Shown here in pieces: positions 1-9,859 of a DNA stretch of 64,000 nt. The stretch lies in assembly GCA_949987705.1 (NCBI GenBank), contig OX465284.1, positions 70,355,470 to 70,419,469 on the forward strand. Direction: 5' to 3'. A program made the position numbers and the translations under genes. Under the pieces are notes generated by a model. That model was not told where the DNA came from. It saw only the letters and a program-made list of their open reading frames with translations, and ran no database searches. The stretch is from Thereva unica (lineage: Eukaryota > Arthropoda > Insecta > Diptera > Therevidae). The stretch's first letter is position 1. Each line of letters opens with the position of its first letter.

Positions 1-140
1 GAAAGCGTCGAAAAATCCGTTCAAAAGAATTTTCTCTTGATTTGTTTGCAAAGTACGGCCCGGAACTCAACGGTTACCTTTTCTCCTATTGCTAAACTCC
101 CCCCATTCCAAATTTCATTAACTTACAATTTTTTTGCAGT

Positions 141-462
141 CTTAGTTCCGTTTTCACCTTCTCCGGTTAAACTGTTAGTAAACTAACAGTATCTAAACTG
201 GAAGTTGATTTAACTGTGACCGTAAAGTGTCAGTAAAAAAACTTCATTTTCGCCAACTATGAGTTAACAAACTTGAAGTTAAAAAATGTCAATTCCAATG
301 TTAAACTTTCAGTTAAATTTGTTAACGAGAAGAAATTCTCCACTAGTTAAATGAAAACTAACTGACAGACCGACTCTAACCAGAGATTGTGAAACGGCAT
401 TTTTAACTAACTAATGGTTAAAGTTGCAGCTAACATTTAATCATTGTGAAAACGGCCCTTAG
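141..462. mobile_element. Probable MITE with imperfect terminal inverted repeats
   Basis: The two ends are imperfect inverted copies of a 17-bp motif (CTTAGTTCCGTTTTCAC at 141-157, the complement of GTGAAAACGGCCCTTAG at 446-462). The interior is AT-rich, with many GTTAA and TTAAC words and no reading frame. Superfamily unknown; no clear target duplication seen. Confidence 0.45.
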
Positions 463-986
463 TGATTTTTGTTATTCTGGAAGCTGTACTATTATTTATT
501 TTAGCATTGGTTTTTACTGACAAAGATTTAGGAGTTGGTTTAAGGTTGGTGCTAGTTCTATGTGCTGTTGGTATAGATTTATTTATAAACTAATGTTGAT
601 TCTACTGCTTATCTTATCACTCCAGCGACGAAGAGAAAGATCGCTCAAATTAACATCGGATCTAGAGCTAAGAAATATGTAGCTATTTATATCTGGTTGG
701 GATTGCCAGCTAAAAACTTTTCAATTTGGTGTTGTCGCTTCTTCTATGTGGTAAAGATTCGCATTTGAGTAAATCCACTGCAAACTCCGTTTGAAGAATT
801 TGTGCACCCAAGAAGGATTCGCTCGTGGTGGTGCCCTTTTCAAGAGATAAGCAGATACATCAAGCACAGGCTTGATGTTAGCGTTTCGAGCCTTCGATTT
901 TCTAACCCTTCTCTTCTTGGTCTCCTCTGTGACTGCACTTAATTTTTTCAGTCTGTTGTCCCATTCTTCAAGAGACCACGTTGTCC
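463..986. other. No gene recognised
   Basis: Both strands carry only short open frames, and none resembles a known protein. It may be old repeat sequence. Nothing further can be supported. Confidence 0.5.
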
Positions 987-1066
987 CAAAGGAGGTGGGT
1001 CACAGCCCATACAAAATTACCCCAGGCCCGGCGCAAAAGAAAAGTATCTCAGATTATCGGCTATAA
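987..1066 (+). repeat. Repeat copy, inverted relative to 8160-8231
   Basis: About 70 bp matches the reverse complement of 8160-8231. The shared core includes GCGCCGGGCCTGGGG and GATAATCTGAGATAC. This copy has a small extra segment next to GTGGGTCAC. The two copies lie 7 kb apart on either side of the Alg12 pseudogene. They could be ends of one family, or two independent insertions. Confidence 0.6.
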
Positions 1067-1113
1067 TGAGTATTGAATTTCTGTATAGTTGTTATATCCC
1101 GTAACTGTGGCTA

Positions 1114-1524
1114 AGGTGTTAATAATGCTATTTCTTTTTATTCGGGCGAAATGACTAATTAACCCTGTATTTTTGTAACGCCATCACTTATTTTCATGAA
1201 TAAGGGTATCAGTGTAAGCAGAATACTCCCACCTATCTAAAATTGTAAGAGTTATGAGTCGTCAAAGTCAAAATTTTGTTTTTTTAACAAAAATGTCACC
1301 TTCAACCACCTTTTTCTCCAAAATATTCATAGTCAACTAATGTTTTTTTTTCCAGAATAAGAAATCTTGGAGTGTTTCCTATGAATAATGTCCAAACAAT
1401 TTTTATGCTACGGCCTTTACTTTCGAAGTTATAAGCAATTTTAATACTAAGTGATGGCGTTACAAAAATACAGGGTTAATTAGTCATTTCGACCGAATAA
1501 AAAGAAATAGCATTATTAACACCT
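1114..1524. mobile_element. TIR element with 77-bp inverted repeats
   Basis: The left arm 1114-1190 and right arm 1448-1524 are near-perfect inverted copies, 77 bp each, with outer end AGGTGTTAATAATGC. The interior of about 257 bp has no coding capacity, so this is a non-autonomous element. It abuts the palindromic unit that begins at 1524. Superfamily not determined. Confidence 0.75.
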
Positions 1525-2191
1525 GTAATAGCATAATGGCGCGATAAAATATTGGGCGCCACTTATGCGAGGTTTTACCCCCTTAGCCATAAGCCCGGAA
1601 AAGCATGACCAAGGAGCCAATACCATACATAATGCTGTAAACATACTAAGGGCGACGGCGACGGTGCACACAAATTAAAAAGCACACACAAGAATAATCA
1701 TCTTCGACATCCGAATATGCTACACACGCGCACAGGAACATACGAGAATATCAACACAATCCCATGTCACACCGCCCAGGCAATTTTGAGGGGCGACGGC
1801 TACGAAATAGAACTTGGATTGATTGAGTCGCCACTCTCGGCGACCTCGTCGTCGAGTGGTCTGCATATTGTGCTGCACCCTTCATACTCATAGAAAAGCT
1901 GTGTGTTCTATTCGTTTTTGCCAGTCGCTGTGGAAACTATTTTCGCCCTTAGTATGTTTACAGCATAAGAAAGGAAACAAAATTCCGGAACTCCTACGCC
2001 GGCCACACACCCCACGACCCCTCCGGCGAGCTAGATAACTCCGTGTGGCCGGCGTAGGAGTTCCGGAATTTTGTTTCCTTTCTTATGTATGGTATTGGCT
2101 CCTTGGTCATGCTTTTCCGGGCTTATGGCTAAGGGGGTAATACCTCGCATAAGTGGCGCCCAATATTTTATCGCGCCATTATGCTATTACA
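1524..2191. repeat. Long palindromic unit with LTR-like ends
   Basis: The outer arms 1524-1632 and 2083-2191 are inverted copies. The pairing continues inward at 1633-1656 with 1943-1966. The unit starts TGTAATAGC and ends GCTATTACA, which fits the TG...CA rule for an LTR. Four bases later, 2196-2206 reads TGGCGCCCAAC, the usual tRNA-Lys primer-binding site of gypsy-type elements. A normal LTR does not have arms this long, so this may be two opposed LTR ends or a foldback element. The right arm carries an extra 124-bp hairpin (separate entry). Confidence 0.5.
1964..2087. repeat. Nested hairpin, 45-bp arms
   Basis: Arms 1964-2008 and 2043-2087 are inverted copies around a 34-bp loop. The hairpin sits inside the right arm of the larger palindrome. 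The left arm (around 1622-1645) lacks it, so it looks like a small foldback insertion with its empty site preserved nearby. Confidence 0.65.
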
Positions 2192-3120
2192 TAAATGGCG
2201 CCCAACGCAGCTTTTAACGCCCGTTGACTGTCCTACACGGACCTTGCAGTTAAAATTTTTTTGGTGTTTAGTACCACTTGTGCCTTCACGGACAACTTTT
2301 GATTTTTTTTGTTTATGGTTCACCACGTTTACCAAGCGCTCGCTGTGGGCTAAGGTAGTACCGCGAGGCCTTAGTCCTTGTCTATTTTTCGAATTTTTTT
2401 GTAGCATCCTTGTCCAAATTCTATGTGAATTTTTCTTTGTTTTCGCCTTTAGGCCTACCCTTTATCTTCTGCGGTAACTTCTTCTTTTTGGAGTAGCTTC
2501 GAACCATGCTGATCTTCACGGCTTGCTAACAAGCGGTGTTCGCTTGGCTATGCGTGCAGGTGTAGTAGTGGTTCATCCTTGTCCTGTTTCTAGGGGCGGC
2601 GACTCTGGTATCAGGCGTGATACCGCCTGCCACTGCGTCGGTCCGTGAACAGGATCTTCTTTTAATTTTCCTGGTGGACGTTGAAGTTGGTACAAGGGCT
2701 TAACCGTCTCTGGTATCAGGCGTGTTACCGCCTGCCACTGCGCCCCTTGCCCTCCTGATGGTCCATCCAGCTTTTTAAATTCTACTTTTTTGTTTATGTC
2801 CTGCGTCCATTTTTCTCTGTCTGTTCTTCCCTCCTGATTGATTTTCCGAGAGGTAGCTCAGGTGTGGTTGGACAGCGGACTACTTCCAAATTTGTTTTAT
2901 TTTTGAAGAAGTTTCCCTTTCGTGGCGATGCGATTTTGGATTTTTGTTTCTGTCCTTCTTTTGGGTGCGGACCTGAAGCTGTGTCGGCGATGTGGATGAC
3001 ACTTGGTGGTGACTGTGAGTCATAGTCCTCGCCAACTGACATCGACATGCGGGAGCCCGGTTAGGGAATGTAGTCCCGAGCTCAGCCATTCCGAAATTAT
3101 TGTTGAATTGAAGCATACAC
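2192..3120 (-). other. Unassigned repeat region with a minus-strand ORF
   Basis: It begins with the PBS-like motif at 2196-2206. A 34-bp direct repeat occurs at 2604-2637 and 2709-2742 with one mismatch. Each copy contains a short palindrome (GGTATC, 6-nt loop, GATACC in the first). On the minus strand an 84-codon ORF (2794-3048) begins MSMSVGEDYDS and is rich in Lys, Pro and Ser. It could be the start of a retroelement ORF1, but I do not recognise a domain. Its cysteines form no zinc knuckle. Confidence 0.3.
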
Positions 3121-3723
3121 TCACTAATACACTTTTATTGTTTTATAGCTACACACTACTTGCTTTTATAAGACGCTTACACGCGCGATCATTTTTTAAT
3201 ACGTTAATTTAGAGAAAAATTAAATATAACAGATCTACACATATATGTGTTTTTAAGACGGTTATTTGGTAAAGTTTAATAAGGAAATATAATTTTACAA
3301 ATTAAAATGCAACGAATTTGTAGTATTAACGATTTTATCATCAGGATTTTAGTGGTCTAAACATAACAATATTTATCAGTCAAAATCAGTTGTGCGGAAC
3401 TCTGCTTAAATTGTCAGTGGTCGTCGAGAAAATTTTTTTATTGGTTTGTAAGGTTATTTTTAAAGCCGGAAAATTTATTTCCATCTCAACTCGGAACTTG
3501 CGAAGCAAAAATTGAACACAAATAAAGTGGCCAGTATCCAGATATGGATGACGTATTTAACACTAAGCCCACTAGAGTTTGCGCAGCAGCCGCCAACTTT
3601 TCTTCATCTTGATGTCAGTTTCCTCTGGATTCCTGATTTTCTCGTATTTCCCGCAATTTAAATATATTTAACGGATCCGTAATACTAAATTATTGAAAGT
3701 GTTTGCGTGACTGATATTCGGTA
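3121..3723. other. No gene recognised; flank of the Alg12 copy
   Basis: AT-rich sequence between the repeat block and the Alg12 start. A short plus-strand frame opens with an ATG at 3545 and stops after 22 codons. A promoter for the Alg12 copy could lie here, but no element can be pointed to. Confidence 0.4.
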
Positions 3724-4640
3724 ATGGGGCTCATACTGTTCTTGGTAGCTCTGGCTCATCTGTTCTATGCACCCTTCCCAAATGTGGAGGAGAGCTTTAA
3801 TATACAAGCAATGCATGATATACTCTATCTACGGCACAATTTCACTCAGTATGATCATCATGAATTTCCTGGTGTAGTGCCACGAACTTTTATTGGGCCT
3901 TTTATTTGTATCAATATCGTCACCCGCTGTTATCTTCTTCCAGAATTTGGGAATTCAAAATTTTGGAGTCAATATGTAGTTAGACTAGTGCTAGCCGGAA
4001 TTGTAGCCGCAGCATGGAAAATTTAAGAAAAGTAATAGAAAAAATTCGGCCTTACTATATCGATATGGTATGTTAGTAACGATATCACAATTCCACTTTA
4101 TGTTCTACATGAGTCGTCCTTTATCAAATGTCATGGCGCTTCCAGTCGTACTTGATGCAGTTAGTTTTTGGCTACAAGAGAAGCATAATCTCTTTGTATG
4201 GTTATCTGGAACTGCAATAATAATATTCAGATCGGAATTAGTGATTCTTCTAGGAATATTGGTACTTAACGATCTTTATACCAGAAAAATCTCAGTGGAT
4301 AATCTATTAAAGGTAGGAGTACCAGCAGGTATCAAAATTTTAACAACTACGGTAATTGTTGATACATTTTTTTGGGAAGATCATTATGGCCTGAATGACA
4401 AGTTTTATGGTATAATAAAATTTTGAATAAGAACTCCAAAATGGGGTGTTTCACCGTTACTATGGTATTTCTACTCCGCAATCCCACGAGCAATGGGGAC
4501 ATCAAAATTTTTGAAGTGAAACTTCTTTACGCACGCTTGACTTGGGAAACTTCTTTACGAACGCTTGACTTGGGGGGTAAACTGGCGAAAGGGTAACGAA
4601 AGTGTAACGAAAACGTTACGAAAATGTGTGATCGGGCAAC

Positions 4641-5181
4641 GTATTATGTATTATGTATTTTATGTATTATGTATTGTGTACTATGTATTATGTATTATGT
4701 ATTATGCATTATGTATTATGTATTATGTATTTTATGTATTTTATGTATTTTATGTATTTTATGTATTTTATGTATTTTATGTATTTTATGTATTTTATGT
4801 ATTTTATGTATTTTATGTATTTTATGTATTTTATGTATTTTATGTATTTTATGTATTTTATGTATTTTATGTATTTTATGTATTTTATGTATTTTATGTA
4901 TTTTATGTATTTTATGTATTTTATGTATTTTATGTATTTTATGTATTTTATGTATTTTATGTATTTTATGTATTTTATGTATTTTATGTATTTTATGTAT
5001 TTTATGTATTTTATGTATTTTATGTATTTGATGTATTTGATGTATTTTATGTATTTTATGTATTTTATGTATTTTATGTATTTTATGTATTTTATGTATT
5101 TTATGTATTTTATGTATTTTATGTATTTTATGTATTTTATGTATTTTATGTATTTTATGTATTTTATGTATTTTATGTATT
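4641..5181 (+). repeat. Minisatellite, 9-bp unit TATGTATTT, about 50 copies
   Basis: The array starts with 7-bp TATTATG units and diverged variants (4641-4733). It then becomes a highly homogeneous 9-bp array, with one pair of variants (TTTGA) near 5027-5041. Because the unit is a multiple of three and lacks stops in several frames, long artefactual ORFs run through both strands. The homogeneity suggests recent expansion inside the Helentron. Confidence 0.95.
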
Positions 5182-5640
5182 GGTCAATCATCAATTGGTG
5201 ATATATGTGCTGCTCACTGTGTTTTGGACGATGGAACAAACATCATAATGGCAGTTGCTTACATTTCGCCCAATAACGCAGTTAAAAATATCATAAAGTT
5301 TATATACAAAAGACTTATGATTTACGGTCGAGTAGGTTCTGAAGAATTAGGAGAAAACTATCATACGTTGCCACTAATTTTAGCAGGAGATTTCAATATT
5401 AATTTCGCGTCCGAAGATGGACAACTCTTGGTAAACTTTCTACGAGATAAATTAGAACTGCAAATGAATAATAACCGTAATGAGCCAACTACAAGACATG
5501 GAACAACAATCGATGCAGTTTTTTCTAGATATCTGTCTAATTTTAATTCGAAAATATATGTCTTATTTCTCGTACCATAAGCCTATTGTCTCGGTTTTTC
5601 CATTAACCACAGTAATTACTGATGTGTCCAATAATGAAAA
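5176..5640 (+). pseudogene. Endonuclease (EEP) domain fragment of Helentron type
   Basis: The frame enters directly from the minisatellite and reads ICAAHCVLDDG, then VAYISPNN, LILAGDFNINFASEDGQ and TTRHGTTIDAVFSRYL. These are the C-terminal half of the exonuclease-endonuclease-phosphatase fold, with the GDFN and T-I-D-A-V motifs. This endonuclease type is fused to Helentron proteins and is also found next to PIF1-like helicases in arthropods. A one-base shift near 5545 moves the continuation (SYFSYHKPIVSV) into another frame, so the fragment is dead. The N-terminal catalytic residues are absent. Confidence 0.7.
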
Positions 5641-6171
5641 TAATGAATAATAATGAATAAAAATAAAAGATCTTTGCAAAAATTTTTATTTACCAATGAA
5701 AACATGAAATAAATTATATATTTGTAGGAAATTAATATATGTATATGTACATACATGTATATATTGTACACACACCCATATATATATACACAGGCAGATG
5801 GAGCGAAAGAAGTTTCACTTCAGTCGTGTGGTCATAAGCACACTCATATTTTTTATCCCTCTAGGTCTTGTTTTGGAACCAAGATGCCGACCAATTGGAG
5901 TAGCTGCAATCACTTCGTATTCCTATACTCATTTTTACCGCATAAAGAGCTACGTTGTATCATCTCCCCCGTACTGAACTTGCCAGTTGCATGTGCTTGT
6001 CATAGAATATGGATAAACCGAACTAAATCGTGATGGCAAGGTTGCATGTTACTTGTAGCCGGAGGTCACCTCATGTTTGACTTATTTCTTACCATACTCC
6101 TGTTGTCAGTATCAAGCACTAACTATCCTGGAGGTGTGGCATTATCTAAACTGCACCGCTTAGCAGCTTTG

Positions 6172-6618
6172 GCATCTATTCAAATAGTTAACACTAAACG
6201 CGATATCTGGTCTTGTGCCAGCACTTATGTATAAAAGTTTCCCAATTAAATTTCTGTACTTAATTCTTACGTCAATTTCAGATGCTGGATCTAATTTTAA
6301 ATTTGTTTCCATAGGAGTATCATATAATTTACACCTTTCTAAGTTATATTTACTCCCAAGAGATTCTATGTACTTTTCCTGACTTAACGTTAATTTATTT
6401 TCCTTTTTATTATGGTTTATGGCTATACCTATGTAAGTGTTAACTTTTCCCATATCCTTCATATTGAATTGATTTGACAGTTTTGGCTTTACAACTTTTA
6501 TTTCCTGTTGGCTCTTACTGCAGGTTAACATACTATCACGAAAATACGGTTGTGACCGTACGTCCAACTTATCCTTTTTCACTCCGTATGGAGACGACTC
6601 TGTTGAGAACCTGAACAA
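6172..6618 (-). pseudogene. Copia reverse transcriptase fragment
   Basis: The minus-strand frame contains FNMKDMGKVNTYIGI, KYIESLGSKYNLERC, PMETNLKL and [20 protein letters not shown]. These are the C-terminal part of the copia-type RT (RVT_2) just downstream of its catalytic YVDD box. The box position reads YFRDSML, so the catalytic aspartate pair is lost. The upstream end joins unrelated sequence near 6600. The downstream end abuts the Alg12 homology near 6165, suggesting a deletion or rearrangement junction. Confidence 0.85.
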
Positions 6619-8159
6619 GCCGTCATCTCAAACTGGAGAGCATGAGCCTCTTAATCTCAGGGGATGAGTCGAGACCCACGTTGATCTTACCCGAAGCTCA
6701 CTACAGAAAAAAAAACTGTCCGTTTTTTTCGGCTCCTCACTGCCTCGCGAGTCGGCCTCGTGGACCCGAGGGTATGTAACGGTCAGTTTTGCACGGAAAT
6801 CCCTAAATATCTACTTGACTAACCGCGGTTGGTTCACCACTTACCTGTGTCTGTGCAACTTTGAATTCCGCCTCCATCATTCTCCGGACATCGCCTGAGC
6901 CTCGTCAAACCCTGAAAAGGAATGACCCCCGCCTCAACCATTCCACAAAAAAAATTACCACCTAGACATTCTAGTATTTATAATCATTTAATCGTCTTAC
7001 CGGAACAATCATCAACACAAACAATACAATGAATAATTGAAAACACAAATCTCACAAGACAATAAATATAGCTCCGTGACAGATATCAATTTCCAGGCTC
7101 AAATTAACAAGACTTAAGATACCATTAAATTCAATTAAATTATCCTAGTTATACATGGATGCAGACGAAATCAAAAAAAAACGCGCAGTAGTGGTACCAT
7201 TACTCCTCGTTTTGTACAACCAACAGAATCACTTAGAGGAAGAACAAATTTCCCGGAACCAACAAAGAATAAAATATTTCCGACAAGGAGCAAAACAAAT
7301 TACAAACTACTTTTACAAATTACTTTTTCGTGAAAATCGTTCTTCGACAGTTTTATTAGTTTGTTTTTCACCTGTTCTACAAGTCCAATTTTATTTGGAA
7401 TATATTCATATATGTAATTCCTACGATTTTTCTCTTAATTATAGTGTTGAAAAATCGCAGTTTTTTTTGTTTTTAAGAAAAAGCTTACAAAGAAAACTCA
7501 AAAGAAGAGCTTTTAATGCAATAAATTGGAAAAAGGGTGGTTTTCGAACGGGGTTTTAAGGTGTTAAATGAAACCTTACACACATTTCATGAAAATGGGG
7601 TTGTAGAGCAACCCTTTGCGAACCAAATGGTCAATCAAAAATTTTCTAGGACCATTGTGGGCCTTGTTCAACCTTTTTTTGTGAAACCGGTGTTTTTACA
7701 TTTTTGAGATTTACTCCAAAAGTTACCATTATTTCTCCATGAATTTTTAATTGTAGGTAGGCACCATCAGTGGCCACAATTAAAGCCCTGACACAAAGTT
7801 CTACGATAATTACACTCCCTATAATTAAATGTCAAAAAATGGCCATTTTCAATGGTTTTTGAATTTTTCTGCAAAAACCTGTTGATCGATTTCAATGGTC
7901 CAAAACTCATAATTTTCGTCTTTTTAAGCACTATTATGTAGTATTTTTTGTTTTCCAAAACAACATTTTTTTCGTACCCAAAACGTGGAAAAACGTGTTT
8001 TCGCTACAATTATTAGCTTTTTACCACCTGTTGCCCTGGACCAATTTTATCCAAAACACATTCATTGAATTCCTACGATTTTTCTCTTAATTATAGCGTC
8101 AAGAAATCGCAGGGTAGATTTATTTCAACTTTTGAATCTTTTTCCGCTATCTCTCCTGG
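6619..8159. other. Unassigned repeat-like sequence
   Basis: No protein family recognised. A block containing CCTACGATTTTTCTCTTAAT followed by AATCGCAG occurs twice (about 7412-7465 and 8066-8115) in direct orientation, so diverged tandem or repeated element sequence is present. The plus ORF at 7155-7559 becomes low-complexity and overlaps the first copy, so I do not call it a gene. Confidence 0.4.
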
Positions 8160-8231
8160 ACTATATAGCCGATAATCTGAGATACTTTTCTTTTGCGCCG
8201 GGCCTGGGGCAATTTTGACCCACCTCCTTTG
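8160..8231 (-). repeat. Repeat copy, inverted relative to 987-1066
   Basis: Shares GATAATCTGAGATAC and GCGCCGGGCCTGGGG with 987-1066 in the opposite orientation. Here GACCCACCTCCTTTG directly follows GGGGCAATTTT, without the extra segment of the other copy. Confidence 0.6.
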
Positions 8232-9859
8232 TTTATAGTTGGTTTGGGGAAGGTGTAGCGGTGGTAGATTAATGGATGGGCTTGACGAAATTGATATGCT
8301 TTGAACGTGCAGGTCCTCTGTCGACCAATTAAAAAGTTGTCATCACAATTGCTAATAATACCGTTTAATTTACTAAACAGAGTGTTATTAGCTTTGTTGA
8401 ATAGCCTACTGGTTTCGCGGTTTTATACTTAAAGTCTCGTTTCGCCAGTCTCTTTTCGCCTCGCGATTACTATATCTGGTCTTCCTGGAATAAGAGCATT
8501 CACAGGTGGTCGATTGCATTCTGAGATGTACCGATATTCAGATCAGCAAACGTAGCTTTCTGGATGTAAGCTTTTATAATTAAGTCTGCGGTTGTCTGAA
8601 AATTTTATAGTATTTGCTAGAATAATTAAGTTGTTTATGGAACGCTTAAGATTTTGCTATAGGTAAAAAGTTGCCAATTGTGATAAATGTGAAAATTTTA
8701 CAAATGTCCAACTGAAACCGATTATTTTATGGACTCCCTAGGGATAGAGAGTATAAAAACTCGTTGTTTCATCTTGGAACGCTGTATGTCAACTGTCTCT
8801 GTATTATACAAATTTTTAACCTGATTGGAAAAATATTTTCAACACCTTTCTTTCTCAAATCTCTATTTTGCAGAGATGCATATCCTTTTTTCGTATTCTA
8901 TTTCTGTATTTGTTTACTTAAACATCAAACAAAAAATACAAATTAGAAGGAAGCACTCAAGATAAATTTCAGGCGCATCTCCCATGAAGCTGATAAAGGT
9001 ACGACGGATGCACAGCTTCTATGTCACCACATCCTTCGACATATGGAATATTTAAGAGATGTTATTTTAAAGATGCCCGATTTATGCAGTCCCAATGAGT
9101 GCGGATTTACATGTTGCAGGAGAAGTCTGCTGGATATGATCACTGTACTTGAAGTCTCAAATGCTGGAAAATTTTAGCAGCATCTTATACCATCTGATTC
9201 CTGATATGAGTGTAAACGTGATTTAGTAGCAGGCACAGGTCACTAGAAAAAATATTTGTTAACATGAATTGTGATCATTTGCAGGGGCCGATCCAGAAAC
9301 AATTCTTGGGGAAGGGGGACATCAAATTTTACGGAGATAATATTATTTGAAATAGTATTCGGTGTACAGTTAAAAATTATAGCGACAATATTGACTCCCT
9401 AAGAAGTAACTCACAAGAAAAAATTAATGGTCTTGGATGTGAAGTATCACGTCCGTATTTTAACGTGACAACGTCTGTTATTACGTTTTGTATTTTTCCC
9501 GTGTAGAGGATAAATTAACGAAAATTTTGAGCCATTAACCACCCCCCTAACATGTATGGGGGCGAAGATATGATTTTTTTTATGTGCGGGACATTGTCCG
9601 GGACATTTTCACACGCGCGCTATGCTATCTTAAACCGATTTAATAGACGTTGTCACGTCAAAAAAACATTGTAAATCGCAAAAAATGTTTCGATATAAAT
9701 GGGGTCATTCAATTTTCTGTGCTTCGTAACACGGGTTACACAGGCCGTGGATCACACGGCTATACGGGCCACATGGGTTGTACAAGATTACTATTAGATT
9801 TTTTTTATAAAAACACAAAATGTTTGCTGGTGCCACCCTTTCCGGTGTGATCATTAGTC
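8232..9859. other. No gene recognised; possible transposon ends
   Basis: CAGGGGCCGATCCAG at 9284-9298 resembles the terminal repeat of hAT-type elements, but no partner end was found. A 17-bp inverted repeat (TTAACGTGACAACGTCT at 9461-9477, complement at 9644-9660 with one mismatch) marks a small MITE or palindrome of about 200 bp. Otherwise nothing supportable is seen. Confidence 0.4.

Larger units (their letters stand above)
4511..5848 (+). mobile_element. Helentron-like element inserted in Alg12
   Basis: It has a perfect 17-bp inverted repeat: TGAAGTGAAACTTCTTT at 4512-4528 and its complement at 5806-5822. A stem-loop (GTGTG, 8-nt loop, CACAC) at 5826-5843 lies just outside the right repeat, immediately before Alg12 coding resumes. 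The 5' part has a 29-bp tandem duplication (4518-4576) followed by a long minisatellite. The 3' part carries an endonuclease fragment of the kind fused to Helentron proteins. Sub-terminal inverted repeats, a 3' hairpin and an internal tandem array match the Helentron/DINE-1 architecture. No Rep or helicase is present, so it is non-autonomous. The element ends are uncertain by a few bases. Confidence 0.7.
3724..6165 (+). pseudogene. Alg12: Alg12 pseudogene (dolichyl-P-Man alpha-1,6-mannosyltransferase)
   Basis: Intact Alg12 is a multi-pass ER membrane enzyme of glycosyltransferase family 22 that adds the eighth mannose to the lipid-linked N-glycan precursor. The copy starts at ATG 3724 and shows the family N-terminus with PFPNVEESFN, then [57 protein letters not shown] and [15 protein letters not shown]. 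The reading frame changes several times at 4020-4070 and twice more between 4384 and 4440, where a TGA also falls. Coding sequence stops near 4510, resumes near 5849 after a transposon, shifts frame again near 5927 and meets TGA at 6031. Homology ends near 6165, where copia sequence begins, so the C-terminus is missing. No intron is evident in the aligned part. It could be a processed or segmental duplicate. A functional copy presumably exists elsewhere. Confidence 0.88.

Noticed and set aside
872..1066. Plus ORF of 64 codons
   Set aside because: Its end lies in a dispersed repeat and no family resemblance is seen.
4565..5248. Long open frames on both strands through the 9-bp minisatellite
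   Set aside because: The repeat unit is a multiple of three without stops; the proteins are simple repeats and not genes.
7155..7559. Plus-strand ORF of 134 codons with an acidic/basic start
   Set aside because: It runs into a duplicated low-complexity block and has no recognisable domain or splice context.
9720..9790. Short GGGTTACAC/GGCCGTG-rich repeat suggesting a minisatellite
   Set aside because: Units are too irregular and too few to call a tandem array.
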